DNA of 15,501 nt, from assembly GCA_029861675.1 (NCBI GenBank), contig JAOTYV010000085.1, positions 1-15,501 of the forward strand, read 5' to 3'. Position numbers and translations under genes: made by a program. This DNA is from Alphaproteobacteria bacterium (GTDB lineage: Bacteria > Pseudomonadota > Alphaproteobacteria > UBA8366). Positions 6,482 through 13,490 of this stretch are shown here, one piece after another (position 1 is the first letter of the stretch; each line of letters starts with the position of its first letter). The notes below the pieces were generated by a model. That model was not told the origin of the DNA. It worked only from the letters and a program-made list of their open reading frames with translations, and did not search any database.

Positions 6482-7441
6482 TCACCCCGCGGCCATGACA
6501 TTTCGCACGCCGGCGGCAATCTTGTTTCGGTCGGGAAATACGTGATCCTCCAGGCCGGGGCTGTAGGGGATCGGCACCTGCAGCGCACAAACCCGCTCGA
6601 CCGGCGTCTTGAGCGCGGCGAATGTTGCGGCGTCCTCGGTCGCCAGCGCGGCGATTTCGGCGGAGGCGCCGGCGGTCGGTCCGGCCTCGTCGGCGATCAC
6701 CAGCCGGCCGGTTTTCCGGACCGACGCGCGGATTGTCTCCGCATCCATCGGTACCAGGCTGCGCGGGTCGACCACTTCGGCGGAAATACCTTCCGCCGCG
6801 AGCGTCTCGGCCGCCGCCAGCGCTTCGTGCACCAGCCAGGCGAGCGCGACAATTGTGACATCGCTGCCCTCGCGTTTTATGTCGGCCTGGCCCAGCGGGA
6901 TCGTATAGTCCTCGTCGGGCACCTCGCCCTTTAAGCCGTCGAGGCGGCCGGACTCGAACAGGATCACCGGATTGTCGTCGCGAATGGCGGTCTTGAGCAT
7001 CCCCTTCATGTCATAGGGTGTCGACGGCAGGATGATTTTCAGCCCCGCCACGTTCATGAACATTGAATAAGGGCTTTGCGAATGCTGTGCCGCGCGGCGC
7101 GTGCCGCCGCCGACCGAGGCGCGAAACAGGATGGGAAATGTCACCTGGCCGCCGAACATGTAATGAATTTTCGCCGCCTGATTGACGATCTGATCCATTG
7201 CGACGAAGGAAAACGTCACGCTGCTCCAGTTGACGATCGGCCGAAATCCGGAGCCGGCCGCGCCGACGGCTATGCCGGTCAGCGCGCCCTCGGCGATTGG
7301 CGTGGCGCGCACGCGGTCGGCACCGAATTCCTCGACCAAGGGTCGCGGCGCTTCGGTGGACAGATGGAAAACCTTTGGGTCGCGCCGCATTTCTTCCGCG
7401 ACCGCATCCAGGCCGGCTTGTGCGTAGCTGATCTCAACCAT
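6482..7441 (-). CDS. Thiamine-diphosphate dehydrogenase E1 component, beta subunit
   Basis: A 319-residue beta subunit of a 2-oxoacid or acetoin dehydrogenase E1 (transketolase central plus C-terminal domains). E51 in TPIAEGALTG is the conserved Glu that activates the thiamine ring, and H121 in AAQHSQSP lies in the expected active-site loop. The DQIVNQAAKIHYMFGGQ segment is typical. Residues 25-40 (FHLSTEAPRPLVEEFG) are about a dozen residues shorter than in pyruvate dehydrogenase E1 beta, as in a recognisable acetoin-type subfamily. Its start overlaps the end of the alpha-subunit gene by 8 bp, which indicates translational coupling and a 1:1 complex. GGGGG lies six bases before the ATG. A dioxygenase gene follows. 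No lipoyl acyltransferase (E2) gene is nearby, so the electron or acyl acceptor is unclear. Confidence 0.9.
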   Translation of the reverse strand: MVEISYAQAGLDAVAEEMRRDPKVFHLSTEAPRPLVEEFGADRVRATPIAEGALTGIAVGAAGSGFRPIVNWSSVTFSFVAMDQIVNQAAKIHYMFGGQVTFPILFRASVGGGTRRAAQHSQSPYSMFMNVAGLKIILPSTPYDMKGMLKTAIRDDNPVILFESGRLDGLKGEVPDEDYTIPLGQADIKREGSDVTIVALAWLVHEALAAAETLAAEGISAEVVDPRSLVPMDAETIRASVRKTGRLVIADEAGPTAGASAEIAALATEDAATFAALKTPVERVCALQVPIPYSPGLEDHVFPDRNKIAAGVRNVMAAG

Positions 7442-8426
7442 GGCGCACCCCCAGCGTCTCTTCCGCGAATAAATCGTCCAACGCCGCTTCCGGCGCGGGG
7501 AAGGGGCTCGCTTCCGCGAAGGCGACCGATGCCTCGATGTCCCGCATGATCTCGTCGTCCATGGTCTGCCATTCCTCGTCGCTGAGCTGTCCCTGCTGCT
7601 GCTTGAGGTGCTGCACGAGGCGCGCGATTGGGTCTTTCTGTTTCCAGTCCTCGATTTCCGCCGGCGGGCGATAGTCCGGCTGGTTCACCCGTTCCGTATG
7701 GGCGCGCCAGCGGTACGTCTTGCACTCGATCAGGGTCGGGCCGTCGCCGGCGCGGGCGCGGGCCACCGCTTCCGCTGCCGCCTCATGGACCGCGAAAATA
7801 TCGTTGCCGTCGACCACGACGCCGGGAATGCCGTACCCCGCGGCACGGGCGGCGACGTCCTCGTACGCCAGGGTTTGCGTCGCCGGCGTCTGGGCCGCGT
7901 AGAGATTGTTTTCGCAGACATAGAGCATCGGCAATTTCCAGGCGGCCGCGATGTTGATGGATTCGTGAAAGGGTCCGGCGTTCGATGCGCCGTCGCCGAA
8001 GAACGACACCGCGACGCGGCCCTTGCCCTCAAGCTGCGCCGCCAGCCCCGCACCGGTCACGATCGGGATGCCGCCGGCGACAATACCGTTCGCGCCCAGC
8101 ATGCCGATGCCGAAATCGGCGATGTGCATGGAGCCGCCCTTGCCCTTGCAGTAACCCGCTTCCCTGCCATAGAGCTCGGCCATCATGCGGTTGAGGTCGG
8201 CTCCCTTGGCGATACAGTGTCCGTGTCCGCGATGGGTGCTGATGATCTGGTCGTCCTGATTCAGCGCCGCGCAGACGCCGACGGCGACGGCCTCTTCACC
8301 GATGTAGCAATGCACGACGCCGTAGATTGAACCGTCGTGAAAATCGTCCGACGCACGCTCTTCGAACCGGCGGATGGTTTGCATTTGGCGCAACATGTCG
8401 CGCTGCTGTTCGGGGGAAAGACTCAT
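7434..8426 (-). CDS. Thiamine-diphosphate dehydrogenase E1 component, alpha subunit
   Basis: A 330-residue alpha subunit carrying the thiamine-diphosphate/Mg binding motif: GDG at 144-146, the intervening SNAGPFHESINIAAAWKLP, and NN at 173-174. The STHRGHGH segment (63-70) and KGKGGSMHIAD (94-104) are characteristic of the E1 alpha and acetoin dehydrogenase alpha family. With the overlapping beta-subunit gene it should form a cytosolic heterotetramer that decarboxylates a 2-oxoacid or cleaves acetoin. The length and spacing resemble AcoA-type proteins more than classical PdhA, but substrate choice among pyruvate, branched-chain oxoacids and acetoin cannot be decided. GAGG lies ten bases before the ATG. 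It is the first gene of the leftward unit E1 alpha, E1 beta, dioxygenase, preceded by a 133-bp gap that should contain the promoter; I see no convincing boxes there. Confidence 0.9.
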   Translation of the reverse strand: MSLSPEQQRDMLRQMQTIRRFEERASDDFHDGSIYGVVHCYIGEEAVAVGVCAALNQDDQIISTHRGHGHCIAKGADLNRMMAELYGREAGYCKGKGGSMHIADFGIGMLGANGIVAGGIPIVTGAGLAAQLEGKGRVAVSFFGDGASNAGPFHESINIAAAWKLPMLYVCENNLYAAQTPATQTLAYEDVAARAAGYGIPGVVVDGNDIFAVHEAAAEAVARARAGDGPTLIECKTYRWRAHTERVNQPDYRPPAEIEDWKQKDPIARLVQHLKQQQGQLSDEEWQTMDDEIMRDIEASVAFAEASPFPAPEAALDDLFAEETLGVRHG

Positions 8427-8559
8427 GGCGGCTGTTCCTCGATTGATCGCGGCGGGGAGAGGCGGGTCGGGCTAGCGTAATCCCCGCAGGGTATCGCGGG
8501 CAAGCCGAGCGGCCCGGCGCCGATAAACGCCGAACAACGCCGCGCGACACGCCGCGGTT

Positions 8560-8949
8560 TTACCGCCAGTCCTTGGCGTGTCCGGCCTCGACCATCACGT
8601 CGGCAATATCGGCATCGAAATAGAAGCATTGTGCGATCGTCCGGCTGCTGCTTTGCGGCATTTTTCGCTTGTTGCATGCCGCGCCGACGCCAATCGGCAC
8701 ACAGCGCACCTCCTTGCCTTGAATCATCTTCTGCAGGAATTTAGCCGATTGGCGGTAACCGGGTTTTCCCTGCTCGGGGGCGTCGATGCCGCACAGCCGA
8801 ATGCGGGTCCGGTCGATGAAAAAGGTATCGCCGTCCACGATGTGGCGGACCGGGCCGGTAACCGTCGTGGTGGGGGGTTGTTCGCAGCCGAGAAGCAGGG
8901 TCAGGAGCCCGGCAAACGCGGCCGGCTTCGAAAAATTTAGCGGCAACAT
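8560..8949 (-). CDS. Staphylococcal-nuclease-like (thermonuclease family) lipoprotein
   Basis: A 129-residue SNase-fold protein with a lipoprotein signal peptide: a hydrophobic core at 10-20 followed by the lipobox L19-L20-G21-C22. It is thus expected to be membrane-anchored and to face the periplasm. Active-site residues align with staphylococcal nuclease: D41 (VDGDT) for D21, R51, D56 and E59 (RIRLCGIDAPE) for R35, D40 and E43, and R103 (SSSRTIAQCF) for R87. The protein stops directly after the motif MVEAGHAKDWR, where many relatives continue for some 15-30 residues, so it is probably C-terminally short. Four cysteines after C22 (53, 83, 92, 108) could form disulfides. It is 134 bp from the E1 alpha start on the same strand and looks functionally unrelated to it. 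Nuclease activity is likely but not certain. Confidence 0.8.
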   Translation of the reverse strand: MLPLNFSKPAAFAGLLTLLLGCEQPPTTTVTGPVRHIVDGDTFFIDRTRIRLCGIDAPEQGKPGYRQSAKFLQKMIQGKEVRCVPIGVGAACNKRKMPQSSSRTIAQCFYFDADIADVMVEAGHAKDWR

Positions 8950-9020
8950 GGCTGGAGGTTAACCGATTTCGCCGCGTCCGGTCCACTCAGCGAAAAGGGC
9001 GCAGATTGGCTCGGCGGTTC

Positions 9021-9848
9021 TCAAACGCGCGACGTCTCGACGACGAACCAGCTTTCTCCAAGCGGATCGGCAATCGCGTTGACGCCATAGTCGTCCGAAA
9101 CCTGATCGAGCGATTGGATGCCGTCGATTCGGTAACCGTGCTGCCGGAATGCTGTTTCGATCTCGGCCGCCGTCGCGCCGAAGGGCGCATCCCCGAACAG
9201 CCGTTTTCCCGTCATTTCCACGACTTTCGCGTTGAGGGCGCGCACCCGGCCGGGGCTCCAGCAATCCAGCATCAGACGGCTGCCCCGCGCCAATGCGAGT
9301 GTTGCCGGGTCGGCCAGCGCCGCCGCGGTATCGCTCGATAGGAAAAACGAGACACCTTCCATGAACACCGCGGCCGGTTCGCCCGTCCGGTATCCTGCTG
9401 CGGTGAGCGGCGATGCGCGGTCCGGTGTGTTGAGGTCCATCGGGACGAAACGGAGATAATCGGGAACGGCGATGTCGTTTTGCGCCAGCACGGATATTTT
9501 CTCGGCGACCTTGTCGGGCAGATCGACTTCGTAAACCCGGCATTTGCCGGTGGCCAGCGCCGGCAGCGTCATCGCCCGCGTATCGCAGCCTGCGCCGAGC
9601 ACGAGACATTGGTCGAATTGCGCCGCGGCTTCGGCCATGCGCTCCGAAAAGCGTTTGTAACGCACAATGTTGTACTGCTCGTAAACCGGATCGAGCGAGA
9701 GGGCCATGTTGGCCAGCGCGCGGCCCGCCTCGGTGTCGAACAGAGGGTCGTAGGGGCAGTCGATTCCAAGAGTTTTCGCCAAGGGGCTGCCGATCCGCAG
9801 GCTCACCAAGGCGTCGGCGGTGATCTGTACGCTCTCCGTGCGCGTCAT
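9021..9848 (-). CDS. Class I SAM-dependent methyltransferase, LCMT/PF04072-like
   Basis: A 275-residue methyltransferase related to the leucine carboxyl methyltransferase (Ppm1/LCMT) and mycobacterial PF04072 group. The SAM-binding motif I is VLGAGCDTRA (83-92), followed by an acidic YEVDLPDK segment and a later FMEGVSFFL motif, all characteristic of the family. The frame extends upstream to 10025, but the start at 9846-9848 is chosen because AAGGAG lies seven bases before it and the upstream extension overlaps the divergent phosphoesterase gene. The methyl acceptor (a polyketide, small carboxylate or other) is unknown. The gene is divergently arranged with a phosphoesterase across an 87-bp AT-rich gap. 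Confidence 0.87.
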   Translation of the reverse strand: MTRTESVQITADALVSLRIGSPLAKTLGIDCPYDPLFDTEAGRALANMALSLDPVYEQYNIVRYKRFSERMAEAAAQFDQCLVLGAGCDTRAMTLPALATGKCRVYEVDLPDKVAEKISVLAQNDIAVPDYLRFVPMDLNTPDRASPLTAAGYRTGEPAAVFMEGVSFFLSSDTAAALADPATLALARGSRLMLDCWSPGRVRALNAKVVEMTGKRLFGDAPFGATAAEIETAFRQHGYRIDGIQSLDQVSDDYGVNAIADPLGESWFVVETSRV

Positions 9849-9875
9849 CGCAGGCTCCTTTGCGACGGGGTGCAT

Positions 9876-9900
9876 GAATAATCGTATTATCGAATAGAAT
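9876..9900. promoter_or_regulatory. AT-rich divergent promoter zone
   Basis: The 87-bp gap between the methyltransferase and phosphoesterase genes has an AT-rich core with ATAAT (9878-9882) and ATTAT (9886-9890) as a short inverted repeat. It also has -10-like hexamers on both strands: TAGAAT (9895-9900, plus) and GATAAT (minus). No clear -35 box is seen at optimal spacing, so overlapping divergent promoters are likely but not resolved. Confidence 0.35.
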
Positions 9901-9935
9901 AATGAGATGCAGGCAACCAATCGACTGGATATCCC

Positions 9936-10397
9936 ATGACGACGATCGGTGTCATTTCCGACACGCATGGCTTGCTGCGCCCGGAAGCGGTGCGACTCCT
10001 CGCGGGTGTCGATCTGATTCTTCACGCGGGCGATATCGGATCGCCGGATGTTATTTCGGCGTTAAACGCCATTGCGCCGGTGACCGCCGTCCGCGGCAAC
10101 AATGACCGGGACGGATGGGCCGCCAGCTATCCCGAGGACGCGGTGCTGGAGGTCGGCGGGCGCACGCTTTACATGCTGCACGATCTCAAGGAACTCAACC
10201 TCGATCCCCGCGCGGCGGGGTTCGACGCGGTGGTTGCCGGCCATTCCCATAAGCCGAAAGTGGAAACCGTCGATGGCGTTTTGTATCTGAATCCCGGCAG
10301 CGCCGGACCGCGCCGATTCACCCTGCCGATCGCTTTGGCCATGCTCGACATTGCGGACGGCGATTTGCACCCGCGAATTCACGAAATTGAATTGTGA
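9936..10397 (+). CDS. YfcE/MJ0936-type metallophosphoesterase
   Basis: A 153-residue calcineurin-like phosphoesterase of the small YfcE/MJ0936/VPS29 group. All metal-binding motifs are present in order: D9 and H11 (SDTHG), D33 (HAGDIG), N55 (RGNND), H82 (MLHD), and H103 and H105 (GHSHKP), with the NPGS signature after them. It is a full-length cytosolic enzyme expected to hydrolyse phosphodiesters or phosphomonoesters with Mn or a similar metal. The ATG at 9936 directly precedes the first beta strand. The ribosome binding site is poor, which suggests low or leader-poor translation. Its stop lies six bases from the stop of the convergent amidase gene, leaving no room for a separate terminator. 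Confidence 0.92.
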   Translation: MTTIGVISDTHGLLRPEAVRLLAGVDLILHAGDIGSPDVISALNAIAPVTAVRGNNDRDGWAASYPEDAVLEVGGRTLYMLHDLKELNLDPRAAGFDAVVAGHSHKPKVETVDGVLYLNPGSAGPRRFTLPIALAMLDIADGDLHPRIHEIEL

Positions 10398-10403
10398 ATT
10401 CCC

Positions 10404-11801
10404 TCAATCGAGCGGCGGCTGGCGCAGATGCCAGTCGGTGGCATTCTGATAGGCCCAGCCGATCCGCAGGGCCGTGGCCTCCTCATACCCCGCGCACACG
10501 ATGTGCAGCGAGGCGGGCAGGCCGCCGGCGGTGAAGCCGTTCGGCAGCGCCAGCGCACAGCGATCCAGCAGGTTCACCGTGCGGGTAAAGGTCGCGGGCG
10601 TGCCGCTCTGGTCAATCGTCTCGACCACCGGCGCGGCGGTGGCGATGGTGGGCGTCAACAGGGCGTCCGTATCGGCGAGCGCCGCGTCGAAGTCGCGTTT
10701 GATCGCTTCGCGTTCGCGCAGGGTGAGCAGGTAGTCGCGCGCCGACATGCCCTTACCGATCTGAATCCGGGGCCGGACGTCGTCGTCTACCGGCTGATCC
10801 AGGTCGTCAACGAGATCGCCGACAAAGGAATACCCTTCGGCGCCGATGATCCGGCCGGTGACGCCGGCCAGCGAATCGAACGGGCGCGGCAGCGTCACGG
10901 GCACGATTTGTGCGCCGAGCTCGGCCAGCACCTCGACCGACGTGTCGTAGGCGGCGAGGATGTCGTCGTCGACGCGGCTGCGCTCGTCGTCGGGCAAGAC
11001 CGCGAGGCGCAACCCGGCGACGCCGCGCTTCAGACCGGGCATCGGATCGTCGGGCGGGCGGCGCAGTGTGAGCGGATCCATCGGATCGGGACCTTGCAGC
11101 ACGGCGTAGAGTAGTGCCGCATCCTCGACCGAGCGAGTCATGGGGCCCGGTGTGTCCAGGGTGGTGCTGAGCGGCAGTACGCCATGGGTGCTGATCCGCC
11201 CGATCGTGACCTTGAGGCCGGTAATGCCGCACCAGGCCGCCGGCAGCCGGACGGAGCCGCCGGTGTCGGTGCCGATGGCGCAGGGCGCCATGCCGGCCGC
11301 GACCGATACCGCGGACCCCGCGCTGGACCCGCCCGGCGCGCGGTGGGTTTCGGGATCCCATGGATTCCAGGGCGTGCCCATATGCCGGTTGGTGCCCCAG
11401 GCGCCCATCGCGAATTCGACCGAATGGGTTTTGCCGATGACGATCATGCCGGCGGCGATCAGCCGCCGCGCCAGGGTGGCGGTAACCGGCGAGACGCGAT
11501 CGGCCCATGCCTTCGAGCCGCCGGTGGTGATCCGCCCCTCCAAATCGACGATGTCCTTGAGCGCGATCGGAATGCCATGCAGGGGGCCGACGGCATGGCC
11601 GGCGCGGATCGCTTTTTCGGCGGCTTCGGCGGCGGCTCTGGCGTCATCGCCATAGACCGCGATGAAGGCGTGCAATTTGGCATCGTAGGTCTCGATGCGC
11701 GCGAGCAGCGCCTCGGTCAGCGCCGCCGGCGACAACCGGCCGCCGGAAATTTCGGCGGAAAGTCTGTGCACTGGCAGGTAGACAAGATCGGACGTCGGCA
11801 T
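10404..11801 (-). CDS. Amidase of the amidase-signature (GatA-like) family
   Basis: A 465-residue amidase-signature enzyme that hydrolyses a carboxamide or related C-N bond. The Ser-cisSer-Lys triad is K82 (IALKDIVDLEG), S159 (APGGSSAGSA) and S183 (IGTDTGGSVRLPAAW). The 24-residue distance between the serines equals that of GatA. No GatB or GatC gene is nearby, and the SSAGS variant of the motif suits a free-standing catabolic amidase rather than the tRNA-dependent amidotransferase. The frame opens at 11903, but the start at 11799-11801 is used because GGGGAGA precedes it and homology starts with the LPVHRLSAEISGG helix. A small hypothetical gene lies 92 bp upstream on the same strand and may be cotranscribed. 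The substrate is unknown. Confidence 0.9.
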   Translation of the reverse strand: MPTSDLVYLPVHRLSAEISGGRLSPAALTEALLARIETYDAKLHAFIAVYGDDARAAAEAAEKAIRAGHAVGPLHGIPIALKDIVDLEGRITTGGSKAWADRVSPVTATLARRLIAAGMIVIGKTHSVEFAMGAWGTNRHMGTPWNPWDPETHRAPGGSSAGSAVSVAAGMAPCAIGTDTGGSVRLPAAWCGITGLKVTIGRISTHGVLPLSTTLDTPGPMTRSVEDAALLYAVLQGPDPMDPLTLRRPPDDPMPGLKRGVAGLRLAVLPDDERSRVDDDILAAYDTSVEVLAELGAQIVPVTLPRPFDSLAGVTGRIIGAEGYSFVGDLVDDLDQPVDDDVRPRIQIGKGMSARDYLLTLREREAIKRDFDAALADTDALLTPTIATAAPVVETIDQSGTPATFTRTVNLLDRCALALPNGFTAGGLPASLHIVCAGYEEATALRIGWAYQNATDWHLRQPPLD

Positions 11802-11893
11802 CGCTTTCTCCCCGTGTCGACTGGCGTTCGCCGTATGGCGGCAAACCGCCATGGCCGACTTTGCGAGGAGACAATCGCGGGTGCAAGCGGCAA

Positions 11894-12175
11894 TCAGCGG
11901 CACTCGGCCGTTCGCGCCGGTACCGCATCGGGCGACGCGGTGCCCGATGTTGGCGTGATGATACGGAAGAATCGCGCGCGGAGGGCCGTCGTGGTGTCCA
12001 GATCGGCAAGATTGAGGGTGGTCAAGTCGACCAGGCTAATGACGTCCTTTGCCAGATCATAGGTCAGGCCGACGCTCGTGCCGGTATGGTCGGCGTGGCG
12101 CTGAGCCCGGACGATCATCGCCTGGATTGTCATTTGAACGGTCGGCTGTACACCGTCGTCGATTGTTCTTGCCAT
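11894..12175 (-). CDS. Hypothetical protein, 93 aa
   Basis: A 93-residue protein beginning MARTIDDGVQPTVQMTIQAM, with GGAG about seven bases before the ATG. The first 60 residues read like a folded, mainly helical domain, and the last 30 are Thr/Ala/Arg-rich and probably flexible. It has no signal peptide, membrane segment or cysteine pair. I do not recognise the family. It precedes the amidase gene by 92 bp on the same strand and is divergent from the small membrane protein gene across a 215-bp region that carries an FNR-type box. Rival open frames on the plus strand here lack a ribosome binding site, so this frame is preferred. Confidence 0.55.
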   Translation of the reverse strand: MARTIDDGVQPTVQMTIQAMIVRAQRHADHTGTSVGLTYDLAKDVISLVDLTTLNLADLDTTTALRARFFRIITPTSGTASPDAVPARTAECR

Positions 12176-12311
12176 AGCACGGCTCCGTCTCGATTAGCGA
12201 GGAGTCTTCCCCTGTACTAACGGGCGAAATCGGCGAATGGGGTTGTGGCGCGGCGGCGGTTTGGCAAAAAAAAATGTGCGAATGCGGCGCGGTTCCGGAT
12301 TACCGGGCGTG

Positions 12312-12325
12312 TTGACCAGGATCAA
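12312..12325 (+). promoter_or_regulatory. FNR/FixK-type box
   Basis: TTGACCAGGATCAA matches the dyad TTGA-N6-TCAA recognised by FNR, FixK and Anr regulators, and is close to the alphaproteobacterial consensus TTGAT-N4-ATCAA. Its centre (12318.5) is 72 bp before the ATG at 12391. A class II promoter with the box at -41.5 would start transcription near 12360, leaving a sensible 30-nt leader with its ribosome binding site. This suggests oxygen-responsive activation of the downstream small membrane protein. Confidence 0.6.
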
Positions 12326-12390
12326 CGATGCGCACCAATGCAACGGATACGTTTTTATTTTCTGATCCCAATTTTTAGGGAGTTTGGAAA

Positions 12391-12657
12391 ATGCGTTTTC
12401 AGGAAAATGCTCGGACGCAGACGGGAAGAACGCTGCGTGGTAAGACTCCGCCGCTCCGTGCACGGGATATCGAACAAGTTATCGACCCCGGTATCGATGT
12501 AGGGTTCGTTCAGCGCGAACCGGCGACGGGGCTCAACGCCCTCCGCGGTCGGATGAAAGTGGCGCCGAATGAGAGGAGCCGCTCGCAAGTTTGGATTGGC
12601 GTTCTTATCCTCGCCCTGCTGGGCGTGTGCGTGATCTTAGGAGTCCAATTTTTTTAG
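12391..12657 (+). CDS. Small tail-anchored membrane protein, function unknown
   Basis: An 88-residue protein with a basic, soluble N-terminal part (about 1-66) and one C-terminal membrane helix (about 67-86, VWIGVLILALLGVCVILGV) ending in FF at the extreme C-terminus. The topology should be N-in. AGGGAG lies about nine bases before the ATG, so the start is secure. The soluble part contains no recognised motif; RARDIEQVIDPGIDVGFVQR is the most structured-looking piece. The FNR/FixK-type box at 12312-12325 sits where a class II activator site would be, so expression probably rises at low oxygen. Neighbouring genes give no further clue. A role in the membrane under microaerobic conditions, for example as an accessory to a respiratory complex, is only inference. 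Confidence 0.7.
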   Translation: MRFQENARTQTGRTLRGKTPPLRARDIEQVIDPGIDVGFVQREPATGLNALRGRMKVAPNERSRSQVWIGVLILALLGVCVILGVQFF

Positions 12658-12742
12658 GCTTGCGGCGCTGTGACTTCGGTATCGCTTGGGTCTTGAAACA
12701 TCAGCCGCCGGGCTGCTCGGCCGTGTGTCCTCTCGTTCGTCG

Positions 12743-13162
12743 TCAATGCGACGATCGCAGGACCACCGGTTCGGGGCCGAGGTAGAACCGCGCGATCTCC
12801 GGGTCGGAGCGCCGGACCAGCCGTTCGATCCGTTTCGTCTCGGCGGCACAGTGATCGAGCGACATCAGAATCAAGATCTCCGACTCCAATCCTGTGGAGT
12901 TGCCGCTCATCTTTTGCATTGCGGCCTCGCGCAAGGCGCGGCACGCATCATCCAGTTGCGATTCCGCAACGTGCAGCCGCTCGACAGTCACAGATTCCCG
13001 CGCTTCCGCCTCTATGATGACCGTCGCCAGGGCGGATGCCGCTTGATTTTGGCGCGTGAATACGTGCTCGCCGTGCTCCGATTGCGAACATCCGGCGAGC
13101 GCGGTGAAAAATATCATCACCACCGCGGTGCGCGTCAGAATAACCGAGGCGACACGTCGCAT
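12743..13162 (-). CDS. Small lipoprotein, function unknown
   Basis: A 139-residue protein with a type II signal peptide: basic start MRR, hydrophobic stretch 13-22, and lipobox L22-A-G-C25. It should therefore be lipidated and membrane-anchored. The mature part is largely helical and charged. It has two central cysteines (in DDACRALREA and SLDHCAAETKR) which, spaced by about 30 residues, could form a disulfide bracing a helical hairpin. GGGAG lies about eight bases before the ATG. I do not recognise a family. It is convergent with the small membrane protein gene (85-bp gap) and divergent from the flavoprotein gene. Confidence 0.75.
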   Translation of the reverse strand: MRRVASVILTRTAVVMIFFTALAGCSQSEHGEHVFTRQNQAASALATVIIEAEARESVTVERLHVAESQLDDACRALREAAMQKMSGNSTGLESEILILMSLDHCAAETKRIERLVRRSDPEIARFYLGPEPVVLRSSH

Positions 13163-13490
13163 GAGATCACTCCCACCAATGTCGATATCAATTAAGTACC
13201 ATTAACTATCTGTTGGGGCAGTGGCGGAGGTCACTCCCTAAGAATGGTGAATTTCGACAAATCAGAGGTAGCTCAAAAGTTCTAATGATTCATCAACATG
13301 CCTTCATCTTGGCGGGGAGTCTCAATATCCGCCGGTATACGGCAAGTTTCGGCGATTTGCGCCGGCATAGCGCACATCGATTCATTCCCAAAGACCGTCC
13401 GGGATTTGTTGCGCCGCGTCGGTTCGGCGAGTCAGACTTCAGGCGCCCATTCGTCAGGGGCGCCGTTATCGCGAGAGAGGGAGATAATTC
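13163..13490. other. Divergent intergenic region without a gene
   Basis: 328 bp between the leftward lipoprotein gene and the rightward flavoprotein gene. The left 130 bp are moderately AT-rich and may hold both promoters, but no clean -35/-10 pair was found on either strand. Frames that cross into the flavoprotein gene here have no ribosome binding site. A GC-rich hairpin lies at 13442-13464 and the flavoprotein ribosome binding site (GAGAGAGGGA) follows it. Confidence 0.55.
13442..13464 (+). promoter_or_regulatory. GC-rich leader hairpin before the flavoprotein gene
   Basis: GGCGCCC (13442-13448) and GGGCGCC (13458-13464) form a perfect 7-bp all-GC stem with a 9-nt loop, ending 26 nt before the ATG and just before the ribosome binding site. 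If transcribed, it would be a stable structure at the translation initiation region. Both arms contain the palindromic GGCGCC, so a DNA-level operator is an alternative. Confidence 0.35.

Noticed and set aside
8460..8562. Frameshift continuation of the nuclease past its stop
   Set aside because: A one-base shift gives about 25 more codons with an Arg-rich translation, but nothing in it clearly matches the family C-terminus, so a frameshift is not supported.
10404..11801. Assigning the amidase as gatA
   Set aside because: The signature is shared, but there is no gatC or gatB neighbour and the enzyme stands in accessory context; a free-standing amidase is more likely.
10428..12062. Several plus-strand open frames opposite the amidase
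   Set aside because: Their translations are Gly/Arg/Ala-rich shadows of the amidase codons, lacking ribosome binding sites and domains.
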